Source of the DNA: Candidatus Phocaeicola excrementigallinarum
Lineage (GTDB): Bacteria; Bacteroidota; Bacteroidia; Bacteroidales; Bacteroidaceae
DNA length: 64,000 nt
Assembly (NCBI GenBank): GCA_019120125.1
Contig: DWVR01000068.1
Span: 1-64,000, forward strand
Reading direction: 5' to 3'
Shown: one piece after another, positions 9,460-20,076 of the stretch
Layout: each line of letters begins with the position of its first letter
Numbering within the stretch: position 1 is the stretch's first letter
The notes under the pieces: model-generated
The model's input: only the letters and a program-made list of their open reading frames with translations
Databases searched by the model: none
Told to the model about the DNA's origin: nothing
Program-made: the position numbers and the translations under genes

Positions 9460-9558
9460 GTCAGAATACAAGTATAGCCGACCTGTACGTGACGGCCGGG
9501 AAACGGGTACGTGTATGTTTCCCCTCCCGCCGTCACGTATCATGTCGGCATCGCTGAC
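9460..9558. other. Long imperfect inverted repeat between fucA and fucP
   Basis: The left arm GTCAG...GCCGAC-CTGTACGTGACGGC (from 9460) is mirrored on the right by GCCGTCACGTAT-CATGTCGGC...CTGAC (to 9558), giving an interrupted stem of about 30 bp. There is no T-tract on the minus strand beyond it. It may act as an intercistronic RNA structure affecting fucP expression or mRNA stability. Confidence 0.55.
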
Positions 9559-9593
9559 TTTTTATAATGCTGAAGTCAATTGCCGGAAGGCGT

Positions 9594-10229
9594 TCATGAC
9601 TTCTTTCCCAGAATATAGGTTTCCAGATCGTCTATCTCGGCTTTTGTCAGCACGTCATTCCGCCCTCCCGACAGGATGATGATGCGGCAAGCCATCTCGA
9701 AGAACATGGCACGCTCGAAAACCTCGTCGAATCCTTTTCCGCATACCACTTGGCCATGCTTGCGCAGCAGACAGGAATTATGGTCTTTCAGAGCTGTTTT
9801 CACGTGCTCGGCCAGTTCAGGAGAACCCGGACGGAAGTACGGGATTACCGGAATCTCACTGCCGACATGGCACGGTACTTCGGCCGTCACGTTGAAGTTT
9901 TCCGGAATGGTTGTCATACAGGCTACGGCTGTGGCATAGGGAGACTGGAAATGCAATACGACATCCACGTCCGGACGTTCGCGCATCACACCCAGATGGA
10001 AACCGCTTTCCATTGACGGTTTCACGCCGTTCAGTACCTCACCGGTAGCCACGCGGCAAATCGAGACTTTCTCTTTCTGTAAGGATGGCACCCATGAGCC
10101 TGTACCGGAAACCAAGGCTTCCTCTCCAATGCGCCAGGAAATATTGCCGCTGCTGCATATCGTCAGTCCCGCGTCACCCACACGGTGCGCTTGTGCCAGA
10201 AATTCTTCTATTTGTTTGTCTGTAATCAT
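9594..10229 (-). CDS. fucA: L-fuculose-1-phosphate aldolase (class II)
   Basis: The 211-residue AraD/FucA-family aldolase would cleave L-fuculose 1-phosphate into dihydroxyacetone phosphate and L-lactaldehyde. Visible are the phosphate-binding CSSGNISWR and VSGTGSW loops, the general-acid glutamate in KPSMESGFHLGV, one metal-ligand His in VVLHFQSPYATA and another in LLRKHGQVVCGKG. In E. coli FucA the metal site uses HxH; here the second His of that pair is replaced by Gln (HFQ), so ligation must differ slightly. It lies between fucI (39 bases upstream) and fucP. The expected kinase making its substrate is not encoded in this operon. Confidence 0.87.
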   Translation of the reverse strand: MITDKQIEEFLAQAHRVGDAGLTICSSGNISWRIGEEALVSGTGSWVPSLQKEKVSICRVATGEVLNGVKPSMESGFHLGVMRERPDVDVVLHFQSPYATAVACMTTIPENFNVTAEVPCHVGSEIPVIPYFRPGSPELAEHVKTALKDHNSCLLRKHGQVVCGKGFDEVFERAMFFEMACRIIILSGGRNDVLTKAEIDDLETYILGKKS

Positions 10230-10268
10230 AATGAGTCGTTTTTTCGTGGTTAATGATTTGTCCGGAGT

Positions 10269-12041
10269 TTATTTGTAGATCGGACCGTATGCCGCGCATG
10301 CACGGTAATCCGCTCCTTCCTTGTCCATTCCGAATGCGTTCCATGCGGCCGGACGGAAAATCTTGTCTTCGTCCACATTGTGCATGCATACCGGAATGCG
10401 GAGCATGGAGGCCAGTGTGATCAGGTCAGCTCCAATGTGGCCGTAGCTGATGGCGCCGTGGTTGGCTCCCCAGTTGTTCATTACGGAATATACGTCGCGG
10501 AACGCCGGCTTGTCGCACAGACGGGGAACGAACCATGTGGTCGGCCATGTGGGGTCGGTACGCTTGTTCAGCACCTCGAATATTTCCGGATCCACGTCGG
10601 CTGTCCAGCCTTCGGCGATCTGCAGTACGGGACCGAGTCCTTTCACCTGGTTCAGGCGGGACATTGTGACCGGCATGCCGCCTTTCGACAGGAAGTTGCT
10701 GGAGAAGCCTCCTCCGCGGAAATAGTCACGGTCTGCGGGCAGCCAGTTGGTGGCTTTCAGGCAGGCTTCCGCGTCTTTCTCTGTCATTTCCCAGCACGGT
10801 TTCATGCACGGGTTACCTGCTGCGTCCACGCTTTCGCCGGTTGCATCGAGCGTTGTAGCTCCGGAGTTGATCAGGTGGATCATTCCGTTTGCGGCCAGGC
10901 CGGTCAGTTCCTTGCCTGTCACACGCTTCACGGCTTCCGGGCTCCAATACGTACGCACGTCGCTGAACATCTGTCCGCATCCAGTCAGCAGGTTGCCGAA
11001 CAGCATTGCCACTGCGTTGCAGGAGTCATTCTCTGTGGCCAGCACGTATGCCTTGCGGATTCCGTTCCAGTCGAATGTGCTGCACATCAGGGCTTCCGTG
11101 AAGTCACCGTTCGGTTTCCAGTCAGTCCACTGGCGCTGTCCCTGGAAGCCTGCGGCGATGGCATGGTGTCCGATGGCCTCTTCCTTGAATCCCAGTTCGC
11201 GGAGTCTCGGGTTGCCTTGGATCAGGTCGCGGACGATAAGAGTCATCTTCACCACGAATTCCCAGTCGGCGTCTTTCTGCTCGCGGGTCTTCTGGCGTTC
11301 CGGACGGTTCTTGTCCCATCCTTCTTTTACCTTGCAATATTTTTCTGTCCATGCCATGGCTTTCTCGTATTCCTCATGGTCATAGATGCCTTCTTCCATG
11401 CGGCGCAGGATTTCTGTCTCGTCCACGCTTTCGTTGCGCATGCCCAGATATTCCTGGAAGAAGTCCTGGTTCACGATACTTCCGGCGATACCCATGCACT
11501 GGCTTCCGATGGACAGATAGCTCTGACCGCGCATTTGTGCCACAGCGACAGCGGCGCGCGCCCAGCGGAGAATCTTCTCGGCCACGTCAGCCGGGATCGA
11601 GTTGTCGTCGATATCCTGTACGTCGTGTCCGTAGATGCCGAATGCGGGAAGGCCTTTCTGCGCGTGTCCGGCCAATACGGCTGCCAGATATACGGCGCCC
11701 GGACGTTCCGTTCCGTTGAATCCCCATACGGCTTTCGGCCAGTAAGGATTCATGTCCATGGTTTCGGAGCCGTAGCACCAGCAGGAAGTGACCGTGATGG
11801 TGGCGCCGACCCCTTCACGCTCGAACTTGTCGGCACACGCCGCGCTTTCGCCCACACGGCCGATGGTGCCGTCGGCTATCACACATTCCACGGGTTTCCC
11901 GTCCACATATCTCACGTTTGAAGAAATCAGTTCGGCCACAGCCTGTGCCAGTTTCATGGTCTTTTCTTCCAGGCTTTCACGTACGCCACCTTGCCGACCG
12001 TCGATTGTCGGACGAATACCGATTTTAGGATACTTGCTCAT
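10269..12041 (-). CDS. fucI: L-fucose isomerase
   Basis: This is a full-length 590-residue FucI, the cytosolic Mn2+-dependent enzyme that converts L-fucose to L-fuculose (and may act on D-arabinose). The protein opens with [20 protein letters not shown]. The metal and active-site Glu and Asp are in [18 protein letters not shown], and the late histidine is in [18 protein letters not shown]. Length matches the E. coli enzyme (591). It is the first gene of the leftward fuc operon and is divergent from the AraC-type regulator, the arrangement seen in other Bacteroides, where the regulator senses fucose to control the operon. Confidence 0.95.
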   Translation of the reverse strand: MSKYPKIGIRPTIDGRQGGVRESLEEKTMKLAQAVAELISSNVRYVDGKPVECVIADGTIGRVGESAACADKFEREGVGATITVTSCWCYGSETMDMNPYWPKAVWGFNGTERPGAVYLAAVLAGHAQKGLPAFGIYGHDVQDIDDNSIPADVAEKILRWARAAVAVAQMRGQSYLSIGSQCMGIAGSIVNQDFFQEYLGMRNESVDETEILRRMEEGIYDHEEYEKAMAWTEKYCKVKEGWDKNRPERQKTREQKDADWEFVVKMTLIVRDLIQGNPRLRELGFKEEAIGHHAIAAGFQGQRQWTDWKPNGDFTEALMCSTFDWNGIRKAYVLATENDSCNAVAMLFGNLLTGCGQMFSDVRTYWSPEAVKRVTGKELTGLAANGMIHLINSGATTLDATGESVDAAGNPCMKPCWEMTEKDAEACLKATNWLPADRDYFRGGGFSSNFLSKGGMPVTMSRLNQVKGLGPVLQIAEGWTADVDPEIFEVLNKRTDPTWPTTWFVPRLCDKPAFRDVYSVMNNWGANHGAISYGHIGADLITLASMLRIPVCMHNVDEDKIFRPAAWNAFGMDKEGADYRACAAYGPIYK

Positions 12042-12090
12042 GATATAGAGTTTTTAGGTTAATGTTGATTGTTTATGTTTTCACTGAATG

Positions 12091-12098
12091 CAAATTTA
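12091..12098 (-). promoter_or_regulatory. -7 element for fucI
   Basis: Minus-strand TAAATTTG fits TAnnTTTG about 50 bases before the fucI ATG. No TTTG lies at the proper -33 distance, as expected for a promoter that needs an activator. Upstream there is a small inverted repeat CATTC-6-GAATG (12106-12121) that could be part of a regulator site. Confidence 0.5.
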
Positions 12099-12195
12099 AG
12101 CGATTCATTCTTTTCTGAATGGTACTAATTCGGCAAACTATAGTACAATATCGACTTATTGCCTTCCAGACTGTGAAAAAAACAGAACGGACGTG

Positions 12196-12226
12196 TTTGA
12201 ATGCAGGCTCCTTTCCATTATCTTTG
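12196..12226 (+). promoter_or_regulatory. Promoter of the fuc regulator gene
   Basis: TTTG at 12196-12199, 19 bases, and TATCTTTG at 12219-12226 form a consensus Bacteroidetes promoter. The predicted RNA start near 12231 lies only a few bases before the first in-frame ATG (12235), which favours the ATG at 12253. Confidence 0.65.
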
Positions 12227-12252
12227 TGGCATTCATGAAAAAGAATACTGAG

Positions 12253-13116
12253 ATGAACAGTGACATAGACCAGATGCATTACCTCGTCCTCCACATCGGT
12301 GAGGCGCATTGCAGGGCGAACTGGAACTTCAAGGATATCAGCAGTCCCTTCACCCGCATGTATTATGTGACGGAAGGGCATGCGCGGATCATTCTTCCGG
12401 ACAAGACACAGGACTTGCGTCCCGGATTCATGTATATCGTCCCCGCGTTCACTCCCCACAGTTATGTCTGTCGGGAAGAGTTCCGTCATTACTATATACA
12501 TATCTATAATGAGGCGGGGCATGATATTCTGGAGGACTGGGATCTTCCGACGGAGATCCTGCCGGACAGCGGCATACTTGCCCGTATCAGGAAACTGCAT
12601 GAGCTGTGTCCGGAAATGGAGCTTACGCAGACCGATCCGCATTATTACGACAACAATTCCATATTGGACAGGAATATCCAGAAGAACAAGCGGCGGGAAC
12701 TGTATGCCCGGGTGGAGTCGCGCGGCATCATCTATCAGTTGCTGGCGCAGTTTCTCCACGGAGCGCATCCCAAGCAATATGTGGAGGACGAGCGTATCAC
12801 CCGAATACTGGAGCATATCCGTGCGAATCTGGAAGGGCGCACGGACCTCGACTCTCTGGCGGCCTTCTCGTGTCTGTCGAAGGACCATCTGATACGTATC
12901 TTCAAGAGGGAGATGAACATGACTCCGCTGGCTTATGTCAACAGGAAGAAAATAGAGAAGGCCCAGCTCCGTCTGGTGACCGAGACCGCATCGGTCAAGG
13001 AGATCGCCTATCAGCTGGGGTTTGAGGATCAGACTTATTTCAACCGGATGTTCAAGAAGATTACGGGCACCACTCCCACGGGTTATCGGGAGGCTTCCCG
13101 AAAGCCCGCGCTGTAG
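12253..13116 (+). CDS. AraC-family regulator, likely of the fuc operon
   Basis: The 287-residue protein has an AraC-type cupin sensor domain (about residues 5-150; RMYYVTEGHARIILPD, PAFTPHSYV) and a C-terminal double helix-turn-helix (about 190-285) with LAAFSCLSKDHLIRIFKRE, then ASVKEIAYQLGFEDQTYFNR and FKKITGTTP, the classic AraC signature. Divergent placement next to fucI suggests it senses fucose or an intermediate and controls fucI-fucA-fucP. An ATG at 12235 would add six residues, but it would be almost leaderless given the promoter at 12196-12226. A bidirectional terminator follows. Confidence 0.85.
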   Translation: MNSDIDQMHYLVLHIGEAHCRANWNFKDISSPFTRMYYVTEGHARIILPDKTQDLRPGFMYIVPAFTPHSYVCREEFRHYYIHIYNEAGHDILEDWDLPTEILPDSGILARIRKLHELCPEMELTQTDPHYYDNNSILDRNIQKNKRRELYARVESRGIIYQLLAQFLHGAHPKQYVEDERITRILEHIRANLEGRTDLDSLAAFSCLSKDHLIRIFKREMNMTPLAYVNRKKIEKAQLRLVTETASVKEIAYQLGFEDQTYFNRMFKKITGTTPTGYREASRKPAL

Positions 13117-13142
13117 GTGGCTTGTCCGTAACGTTACGGTAT

Positions 13143-13189
13143 ATAAAAGAATCGCCCGGCTTTTTCTTTCGGCCGGGCGGTTCTTTTAT
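13143..13189. terminator. Bidirectional terminator between the fuc regulator and yidC
   Basis: AAAAGAA-CGCCCGGC and GCCGGGCG-TTCTTTT form a stem of about 15 bp with flanking A and T tracts, serving the convergent regulator and yidC genes. Confidence 0.85.
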
Positions 13190-13200
13190 GTGTCTTCGCG

Positions 13201-15072
13201 TCAATGCTTCGTGTTATGCTTCTGGTTCTGCATGCGCTCCATACGTTCTTTCTGCAAGCGTTCCTGCTCCTTCTGCAGTGCCTCCAGCTTGGCCATCAGG
13301 CCACTGGGCTTCTGCTGCGACGGCTCGCGCTTGTTGGCTTCCAGTTGGGCGAGCAGTTTCTTCTCGTCCGTCATCTTGCGCATGATCCACAAGATAAGGA
13401 TGCTCATCACACCGGAGATAAAGTAGTAGTAGCTCAGTCCTGACGCATAGTCGTTGAAGATGAAGAAGAACATCAGCGGCATGATGTACATCATCCATTT
13501 CATGGCCGCCATCTGCGGATTGTTGCCCATATCCTGCTGGCGCATCATCACGATCTGGTTGATGACCGTAGTGGCGCTGAACAGCAGACAGAACAGGCTC
13601 AGATGGTTGCCGATGAGCGGGAGACTCATGTTCCAGCTGATCAGGTCATCGTAGGCCGAAAGGTCGTCCGCCCACAGGAAGCTCTGCTGGCGGAACTCGA
13701 TGGCGTTCGGTACGAAGAAGAACAGAGCCATGTAGACCGGGGTCTGGAGCAGCATCGGCAGGCATCCTCCCATCGGGCTTACGTTGTATTCCCGGTAAAG
13801 GGCCATCGTTTCCTGCTGTTTCTTCAGCGCGTCTTCCGGATTCGGATATTTGGCGTTCAACTTGTCGACATACGGCTTCAGCGCGCGCATCTTGGCGGAC
13901 GAGATGAATGACTTCCATGTGGTGGGCAATACCAGAACCTTCACGATGATGGTCATGAGCAGGATGACGAGACCCATACTCAGTCCCAGTCCCGAGAGCC
14001 AGTCGAACAGGTTGATGGTGAACCAGCGGTTGATGAGCCGGATGATCGGCCATCCCAGATACACCAGATCCTCCAGTTCCTGGTCCTTGTCGGTGAAACT
14101 CAGGTCGTTGCTTGCCAGCAGTGTCTTGAAGTGGTTCGGGCCGAAGTAGAACTGCAGGTGGGTGGGGACCGATCCTGTCGGGTCGAACGGCGTCACCATT
14201 TCAGCCCGGTAGTCCTTCATGTATCCGCTTCCCTGCTGCTCCATTCTCGAGTCGAGCGTCGCGTTCATGAAGCTTTGTTCGGCCATGAACACGCACGAGA
14301 AGTACTGGTTCTTGAAGGCCACCCAGTCGAGGGCTTCCGGAACCGTCTCATTGTCGTCCTTCGTCTCGCTCAGATAGTCGAAGCTTTCTCCCACCGGCTT
14401 GTAGGTGAGCGAGGTGTACCGTTGCTCAAAGGCGAACCCCTTTTCCATCTGGCGGGCGCGCTGCTTCCAGTCGATGCTCATGCTGTGGGTTGACGACGGG
14501 AAGAAGTTCTGCATGCCTGTAGCCTGCACGGTCAGGTCCACCATGTACGAATGGGGGAGCAGGCGGTAGTTAAGGTCGATGAATCCTCCGTTTGCCGCTT
14601 TCAGACGCATGGTCACCGTGCTGTCGGTGGCGTTCACCGTCTCAAAGAACATCCGGTAGCTGTTGACGTTTTCCATTTTTCCGTCAAAGCCGAAGTTCAG
14701 CGAGGCGTCGTCTCCGTCGAACAGCACCAGCGGCTCGTGTTTCTGGTCGTTGTATTCTTTTAATGTGGCCGAGCAGACACGTCCGCCCTTGTTGGTGAAT
14801 TTCAGTCTGATGAGTTCGTTCTCAAGGGTTGTGAACGTTTCTTCCCCCTTGGTGGCGCTGTAGAACAGTGAGGTGCTGTCGGCCAGCGCCGCCTCCTCAG
14901 CCAGCGCCGCCTCTTTGCGGGCTTGCGCCTCCTTCTGCTGGATTACCTGCTGGATGGAATCCTGATAGTGTTGGGCTTGCGCTCTTTCTTCCTGACTGGG
15001 GCGGTTGTAGAGTCCGAAGCCTACAATCACCACCCCGATCAGCAGAGTTCCCACTAACGTGTTTTTATCCAT
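13201..15072 (-). CDS. yidC: Membrane protein insertase YidC
   Basis: The 623-residue YidC/Oxa1/Alb3 protein inserts proteins into the inner membrane, alone or with SecYEG. It has an N-terminal TM helix (NTLVGTLLIGVVIVGFGL), a large periplasmic P1 beta domain (about 90-350), then the conserved insertase core of five TM helices (about 360-585). The core contains the cytoplasmic loop PYVDKLNAKYPNPEDA and the hallmark MGGCLPMLLQTPVYMALFFF. The basic Gln/Lys/Arg-rich tail after KKLLAQLEANKRE may contact ribosomes. Its start is 23 bases after the pyrG stop, so pyrG-yidC form an operon, a common pairing in Bacteroides. Confidence 0.95.
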   Translation of the reverse strand: MDKNTLVGTLLIGVVIVGFGLYNRPSQEERAQAQHYQDSIQQVIQQKEAQARKEAALAEEAALADSTSLFYSATKGEETFTTLENELIRLKFTNKGGRVCSATLKEYNDQKHEPLVLFDGDDASLNFGFDGKMENVNSYRMFFETVNATDSTVTMRLKAANGGFIDLNYRLLPHSYMVDLTVQATGMQNFFPSSTHSMSIDWKQRARQMEKGFAFEQRYTSLTYKPVGESFDYLSETKDDNETVPEALDWVAFKNQYFSCVFMAEQSFMNATLDSRMEQQGSGYMKDYRAEMVTPFDPTGSVPTHLQFYFGPNHFKTLLASNDLSFTDKDQELEDLVYLGWPIIRLINRWFTINLFDWLSGLGLSMGLVILLMTIIVKVLVLPTTWKSFISSAKMRALKPYVDKLNAKYPNPEDALKKQQETMALYREYNVSPMGGCLPMLLQTPVYMALFFFVPNAIEFRQQSFLWADDLSAYDDLISWNMSLPLIGNHLSLFCLLFSATTVINQIVMMRQQDMGNNPQMAAMKWMMYIMPLMFFFIFNDYASGLSYYYFISGVMSILILWIMRKMTDEKKLLAQLEANKREPSQQKPSGLMAKLEALQKEQERLQKERMERMQNQKHNTKH

Positions 15073-15095
15073 TTGTCTGTATTCTTACATTAATA

Positions 15096-16706
<1,611 letters not shown>

Positions 16707-16755
16707 TTAAAATTTTTAATTCCTGTAAGAAAGACCAGTTCCTTACAAGGTCGCA

Positions 16756-16786
16756 AAATTATAAAAAAAAGCCGAACGGACAAAAG
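16756..16786 (-). promoter_or_regulatory. Promoter of pyrG-yidC
   Basis: On the minus strand TTTG (16783-16786), 19 bases, then TAATTTTG (16756-16763): an exact -33/-7 pair. The leader would be about 55 bases. Confidence 0.7.
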
Positions 16787-16810
16787 CTATGTCGGCAAAA
16801 CCGCTTTTTG

Positions 16811-16841
16811 TTGCAAATAACATTTGCTTTTTGTAGTTTTG
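16811..16841 (+). promoter_or_regulatory. Likely promoter of the DUF3078 gene
   Basis: TTG at 16811-16813, 20 bases, then TAGTTTTG at 16834-16841, ending 26 bases before the ATG at 16868. Confidence 0.5.
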
Positions 16842-16867
16842 CGCAAAATTTTTAATAGGCATTATCA

Positions 16868-18532
16868 ATGAAAAAATCGGTATTTGTGGTATGGCTTCTG
16901 CTGTTGTTTGCCGGAAGCCACGCGCAGACGGTCAAGGATACGGAGAAAGTTGTGGCGGAGGTGGATTCAGTGGCATTGGCAGATCCTGGTATGGGGCAGG
17001 TTGCCGACAGTATCGGGGTGCTCGACACACCGATGCTTCCTGATACGGTCAGGGCTGCGGAGCGTGTGGAGCTTCCCGATACGGTGTCGCCTGTGGACAC
17101 GATTGTACGGATAGAGGCGGCGGTTATTCCCGATGTGGTTATTCCTGATTCGCTTTGTGTTGACTCGCTTCGTGCCGATTCGCTCCGTGCTGATTCGCTT
17201 TTGGGCGGAAAGACAGCCAAGGCCGTAAAGCCTCAGAAAAAGGTGGCGCCGCCTTCGCCTTATGTCATCAAGTTCAGACAGATGGTGGCCGCTTTCCGGA
17301 AAGACTATGATGAGGCGTTGGAGCGGTGGGACGACATATACCTTATTATTAGGGGAATCAAGGCCGACCCGGATTTCTTCAAGCTCTATGTTCCCGCCAC
17401 TTATTATACGGAGGTGCCTGAACAGGCATACGGGATAGAGGGATGGAAGCCGGTCATTCCGTTCCTGAAGGAGGATCCCCGGCCTGGGATGATTCCTCCC
17501 GTAGGGAATCTCTGCCGCACGGTGGACGTGGACCGCTATATCAACCGTCAGCTGTTGTCTTTCTATCTGGACTATCCGGAACTGGTGTCGGAGAACGAGA
17601 TGGATTTCGCCGACCTCAAGCCTCTTCTGGGCGAGAAAACCGTTGCCGATAGCAATGAGAAGACCATCAAGCAGCTGATGAAGGCTCCGAGGGTGCCCAA
17701 GAAAATGGTGCAGAAGGACTTGCTGGTCATCAAGCCCAATTTCTGGCTGATTACCGGAAACGGCTACCTGCAGTTCTCGCAAAACTATATCTCGGACAAC
17801 TGGTATAAGGGCGGGGAGAGCACCAAGTCGTTCCTTGCCGGACTGACGTTCCAGGCCAACTACGACGACCGGCAGAAAATCCAGTTCGAGAACAAGCTGG
17901 AGTGGAAACTGGGATTCGCGGGGGCGCCTAATGACACGTTGCGCAGCTACCAGCCGAACAACGATATGTTGCGCATCAGTTCCAAGCTGGGTTATAAGGC
18001 GTTCAATACCTGGTACTATACACTCTCGGCCGAGTTCAAGACACAGCTTTTCTCCACTTACGAGACGAATACGGAAAACCTGGTTTCCGGATTCTTCACT
18101 CCGGCGGAGCTGAACATCGGTCTTGGTATGGACTACAAGTACATCAAGGACGGAGTGTGCAACCTGTCCGTGCTGATCAACCCGGTGAACTATACGCTCT
18201 ACAGTATCGCGAAAGAGGATGAGGTGGACCCCACCAAGTTCAACATCAAGGAAGGGCACCGGAGGGAGAGCGTATGGGGCTCGCGTCTGGAGACCACACT
18301 GAAATGGCAGGTGTTCTCCATGCTGTTGTGGGAATCGCGACTGTCGTACACCACAAACTACGAGAAAGTGCTGGGTGAATGGGAAAACACATTTACCTTT
18401 GCCATCAACCAGTACCTTTCGACCAAGCTCTTCGTCCATGCCCGTTTCGACGACGGCGTGACGCGTGAGGAAGGCCACAGCTACTGGCAGTTGCAGGAAC
18501 TGCTCAGCTTCGGCTTGAACTATACGTGGTGA
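16868..18532 (+). CDS. DUF3078 domain outer-membrane-associated protein
   Basis: The 554-residue exported protein has a signal peptide (KKSVFVVWLLLLFAGSHAQ). A low-complexity linker of about 90 residues is rich in Asp-Ser, Val and Pro and includes four DSLxx repeats. A central helical part precedes the DUF3078 region (about 290-554). There, NFWLITGNGYLQFSQNYISD and WYKGGESTKSFLAG begin a run of amphipathic beta strands (ALTTLKWQVF-type, ending LSFGLNYTW with a C-terminal aromatic). That pattern suggests an outer-membrane beta barrel. Function is unknown. It is divergent from pyrG and followed 53 bases later by the TRIC-family gene. Confidence 0.75.
   Translation: MKKSVFVVWLLLLFAGSHAQTVKDTEKVVAEVDSVALADPGMGQVADSIGVLDTPMLPDTVRAAERVELPDTVSPVDTIVRIEAAVIPDVVIPDSLCVDSLRADSLRADSLLGGKTAKAVKPQKKVAPPSPYVIKFRQMVAAFRKDYDEALERWDDIYLIIRGIKADPDFFKLYVPATYYTEVPEQAYGIEGWKPVIPFLKEDPRPGMIPPVGNLCRTVDVDRYINRQLLSFYLDYPELVSENEMDFADLKPLLGEKTVADSNEKTIKQLMKAPRVPKKMVQKDLLVIKPNFWLITGNGYLQFSQNYISDNWYKGGESTKSFLAGLTFQANYDDRQKIQFENKLEWKLGFAGAPNDTLRSYQPNNDMLRISSKLGYKAFNTWYYTLSAEFKTQLFSTYETNTENLVSGFFTPAELNIGLGMDYKYIKDGVCNLSVLINPVNYTLYSIAKEDEVDPTKFNIKEGHRRESVWGSRLETTLKWQVFSMLLWESRLSYTTNYEKVLGEWENTFTFAINQYLSTKLFVHARFDDGVTREEGHSYWQLQELLSFGLNYTW
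17147..17206 (+). repeat. Four 15-bp in-frame tandem repeats
   Basis: Four consecutive 15-base units of the form GA(T/C)TCGCT(T/C)-N6 encode DSLCV, DSLRA, DSLRA and DSLLG in the linker of the DUF3078 protein. Being multiples of three, copy changes would only alter linker length. Confidence 0.7.
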
Positions 18533-18584
18533 GGCAGGACGGGAACAACCATCCTGTGAGACTGGAATATAAATTGAGAAATAT

Positions 18585-19229
18585 ATGGAATTCATCTTTC
18601 ACTATCCTTCGTTTGTGACGATTCTCGACTTTATCGGGACGTTCGCCTTTGCCATCAGTGGCATCCGCCTGGCCTCCGCCAAGCGGTTTGACTGGTTCGG
18701 GGCATACGTGGTGGGACTGGCGACTGCCATCGGAGGGGGAACCATCCGTGATGTGCTGCTCGACGTGACTCCCGCATGGATGCTCGATCCGATGTATCTT
18801 ATCTGTACGGCGATGGCCATGTTTTTCGTGATCCTTTTCGGCCGTTATGTCATTCGCCTGAACAACACGTTCTTCATTTTCGACACCATTGGTCTGGCGT
18901 TGTTCACTGTGGTCGGTTTCAGCAAGGCGTACGATCTGGGCTATCCGTTTTGGGTGGCCATCATCATGGGCAGCATCACCGGCGCGGCGGGCGGTGTGAT
19001 CCGTGATATTTTCATCAACGAGATCCCGCTGATTTTCCGTAAGGAGATTTATGCCATGGCGTGTGCCATCGGCGGTCTCATCTATTGGTTCTGTCTGGTG
19101 GCGGGTCTGGAGTCACACTGGTCGCAGGTTATCGGCGGCATGTCGGTGTTCATCGTGCGTATTCTGGCCGTCCGTTACCAGATCACCCTTCCGATTCTGA
19201 AAGGGGAGGAGACAGAGGAAAAAGAATGA
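18585..19229 (+). CDS. TRIC-family (UPF0126) membrane protein
   Basis: The 214-residue protein has about seven TM helices in two homologous halves. Each half contains the family motif: ATAIGGGTIRDVLLD near residue 45 and ITGAAGGVIRDIFINE near 130. These glycine-rich motifs define the bacterial relatives of trimeric intracellular cation channels (old name UPF0126, glycine-transporter-like). A K+ or other cation channel role in the inner membrane is inferred from the family and not proven. It follows the DUF3078 gene closely and ends at a bidirectional terminator. Confidence 0.85.
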   Translation: MEFIFHYPSFVTILDFIGTFAFAISGIRLASAKRFDWFGAYVVGLATAIGGGTIRDVLLDVTPAWMLDPMYLICTAMAMFFVILFGRYVIRLNNTFFIFDTIGLALFTVVGFSKAYDLGYPFWVAIIMGSITGAAGGVIRDIFINEIPLIFRKEIYAMACAIGGLIYWFCLVAGLESHWSQVIGGMSVFIVRILAVRYQITLPILKGEETEEKE

Positions 19230-19253
19230 CCGGCGTTCAGGTCGGGATAAGAC

Positions 19254-19312
19254 AAGGCCGGCCGGCTGGTCCGCAAATGCTTCAGGCATGGATCAGCCGG
19301 CCGGCCTTATAT
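19254..19312. terminator. Bidirectional terminator
   Basis: AAGGCCGGCCGGCTG and CAGCCGGCCGGCCTT form a very GC-rich stem of 15 bp or more around a loop that can itself fold. It lies between the convergent TRIC-family and DUF1349 genes. Confidence 0.75.
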
Positions 19313-19319
19313 TGTCCGC

Positions 19320-19979
19320 TCAATCGTTTTCCGCACTGTTTTCCTTCAGCCACTGCGTCCTGCGCAAGTCGGGCAGGTGCTTGATCGAGAAACTGTCGAA
19401 CCTGGCCTCGAAGCCGTCACCGTCAGGGCAAGCCCCCATTATTCCTACCATGACAGGATGATTGTCCTGCAGCCAGGCGTTGCGCATCATCGTGTATTCC
19501 TTGTCGTCAAAGGAATAGAATATTTCCACGGCGTCCAGCCGGCGCACCGCCTTGATCCATACGAAAGGTACGGGCTTGTCCAACGGTATGATACTCCAGT
19601 CGCTCGTGTGGTGGGTTACGACAGTGCTGAGATTATACTTCCCGTCCACGAATTCGATGCCGGCCTTGATATAATTCTCATGGTCAATGCGCAACATCAG
19701 TCCTGACTGGTCGAAACGTGTCCTGTAGTCACCGGATATTCTTACTTTCACCTCAAACTCTCCGCCACGCAGAGCGTACAGGAACGGGGCGTCATCCACG
19801 GTGAACCCATAGTGGGAGATACGCCAATAATCAGTCTTTGGGGTGACATTCATCGAAAGCGAGCCGCTTTCGATCTTCCATTGTTCCGGTTCGTTGAACC
19901 ACTGCATCTTTTCCAATGATTGCGCCATGCAGGTAAGTGAGGTGGCGGTCATCAGTCCGCCTAATAATAACTTTTTCAT
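19320..19979 (-). CDS. DUF1349 family secreted protein
   Basis: The 219-residue protein has a signal peptide (KKLLLGGLMTATSLTCMAQ) and a concanavalin-like beta sandwich of the DUF1349 type: TPKTDYWRISHYGFTVDDAP, DQSGLMLRIDHENYIKAGIE and MVGIMGACPDGDGFEARFD. Proteins of this family (related to yeast Ree1 and to lectin/glucanase folds) are thought to bind carbohydrates, but the role here is unknown. The start is the MKK at 19979, because upstream codons are poor and a promoter palindrome lies at 20077-20094. It is divergent from a LuxR-type regulator. Confidence 0.8.
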   Translation of the reverse strand: MKKLLLGGLMTATSLTCMAQSLEKMQWFNEPEQWKIESGSLSMNVTPKTDYWRISHYGFTVDDAPFLYALRGGEFEVKVRISGDYRTRFDQSGLMLRIDHENYIKAGIEFVDGKYNLSTVVTHHTSDWSIIPLDKPVPFVWIKAVRRLDAVEIFYSFDDKEYTMMRNAWLQDNHPVMVGIMGACPDGDGFEARFDSFSIKHLPDLRRTQWLKENSAEND

Positions 19980-20076
19980 TCTCGTATATTTGATATATGG
20001 TGTCATGTTCCTTGGGTAACGCGTCATGTTCTCCGGAATCCGGCAGACCGGCCGGAATGTCTTTGACGGATTTTCA

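Noticed and set aside
9416..9593. Remnant of fucK between fucA and fucP
   Set aside because: I looked for FGGY-kinase motifs in all frames and saw none; only the inverted repeat is evident.
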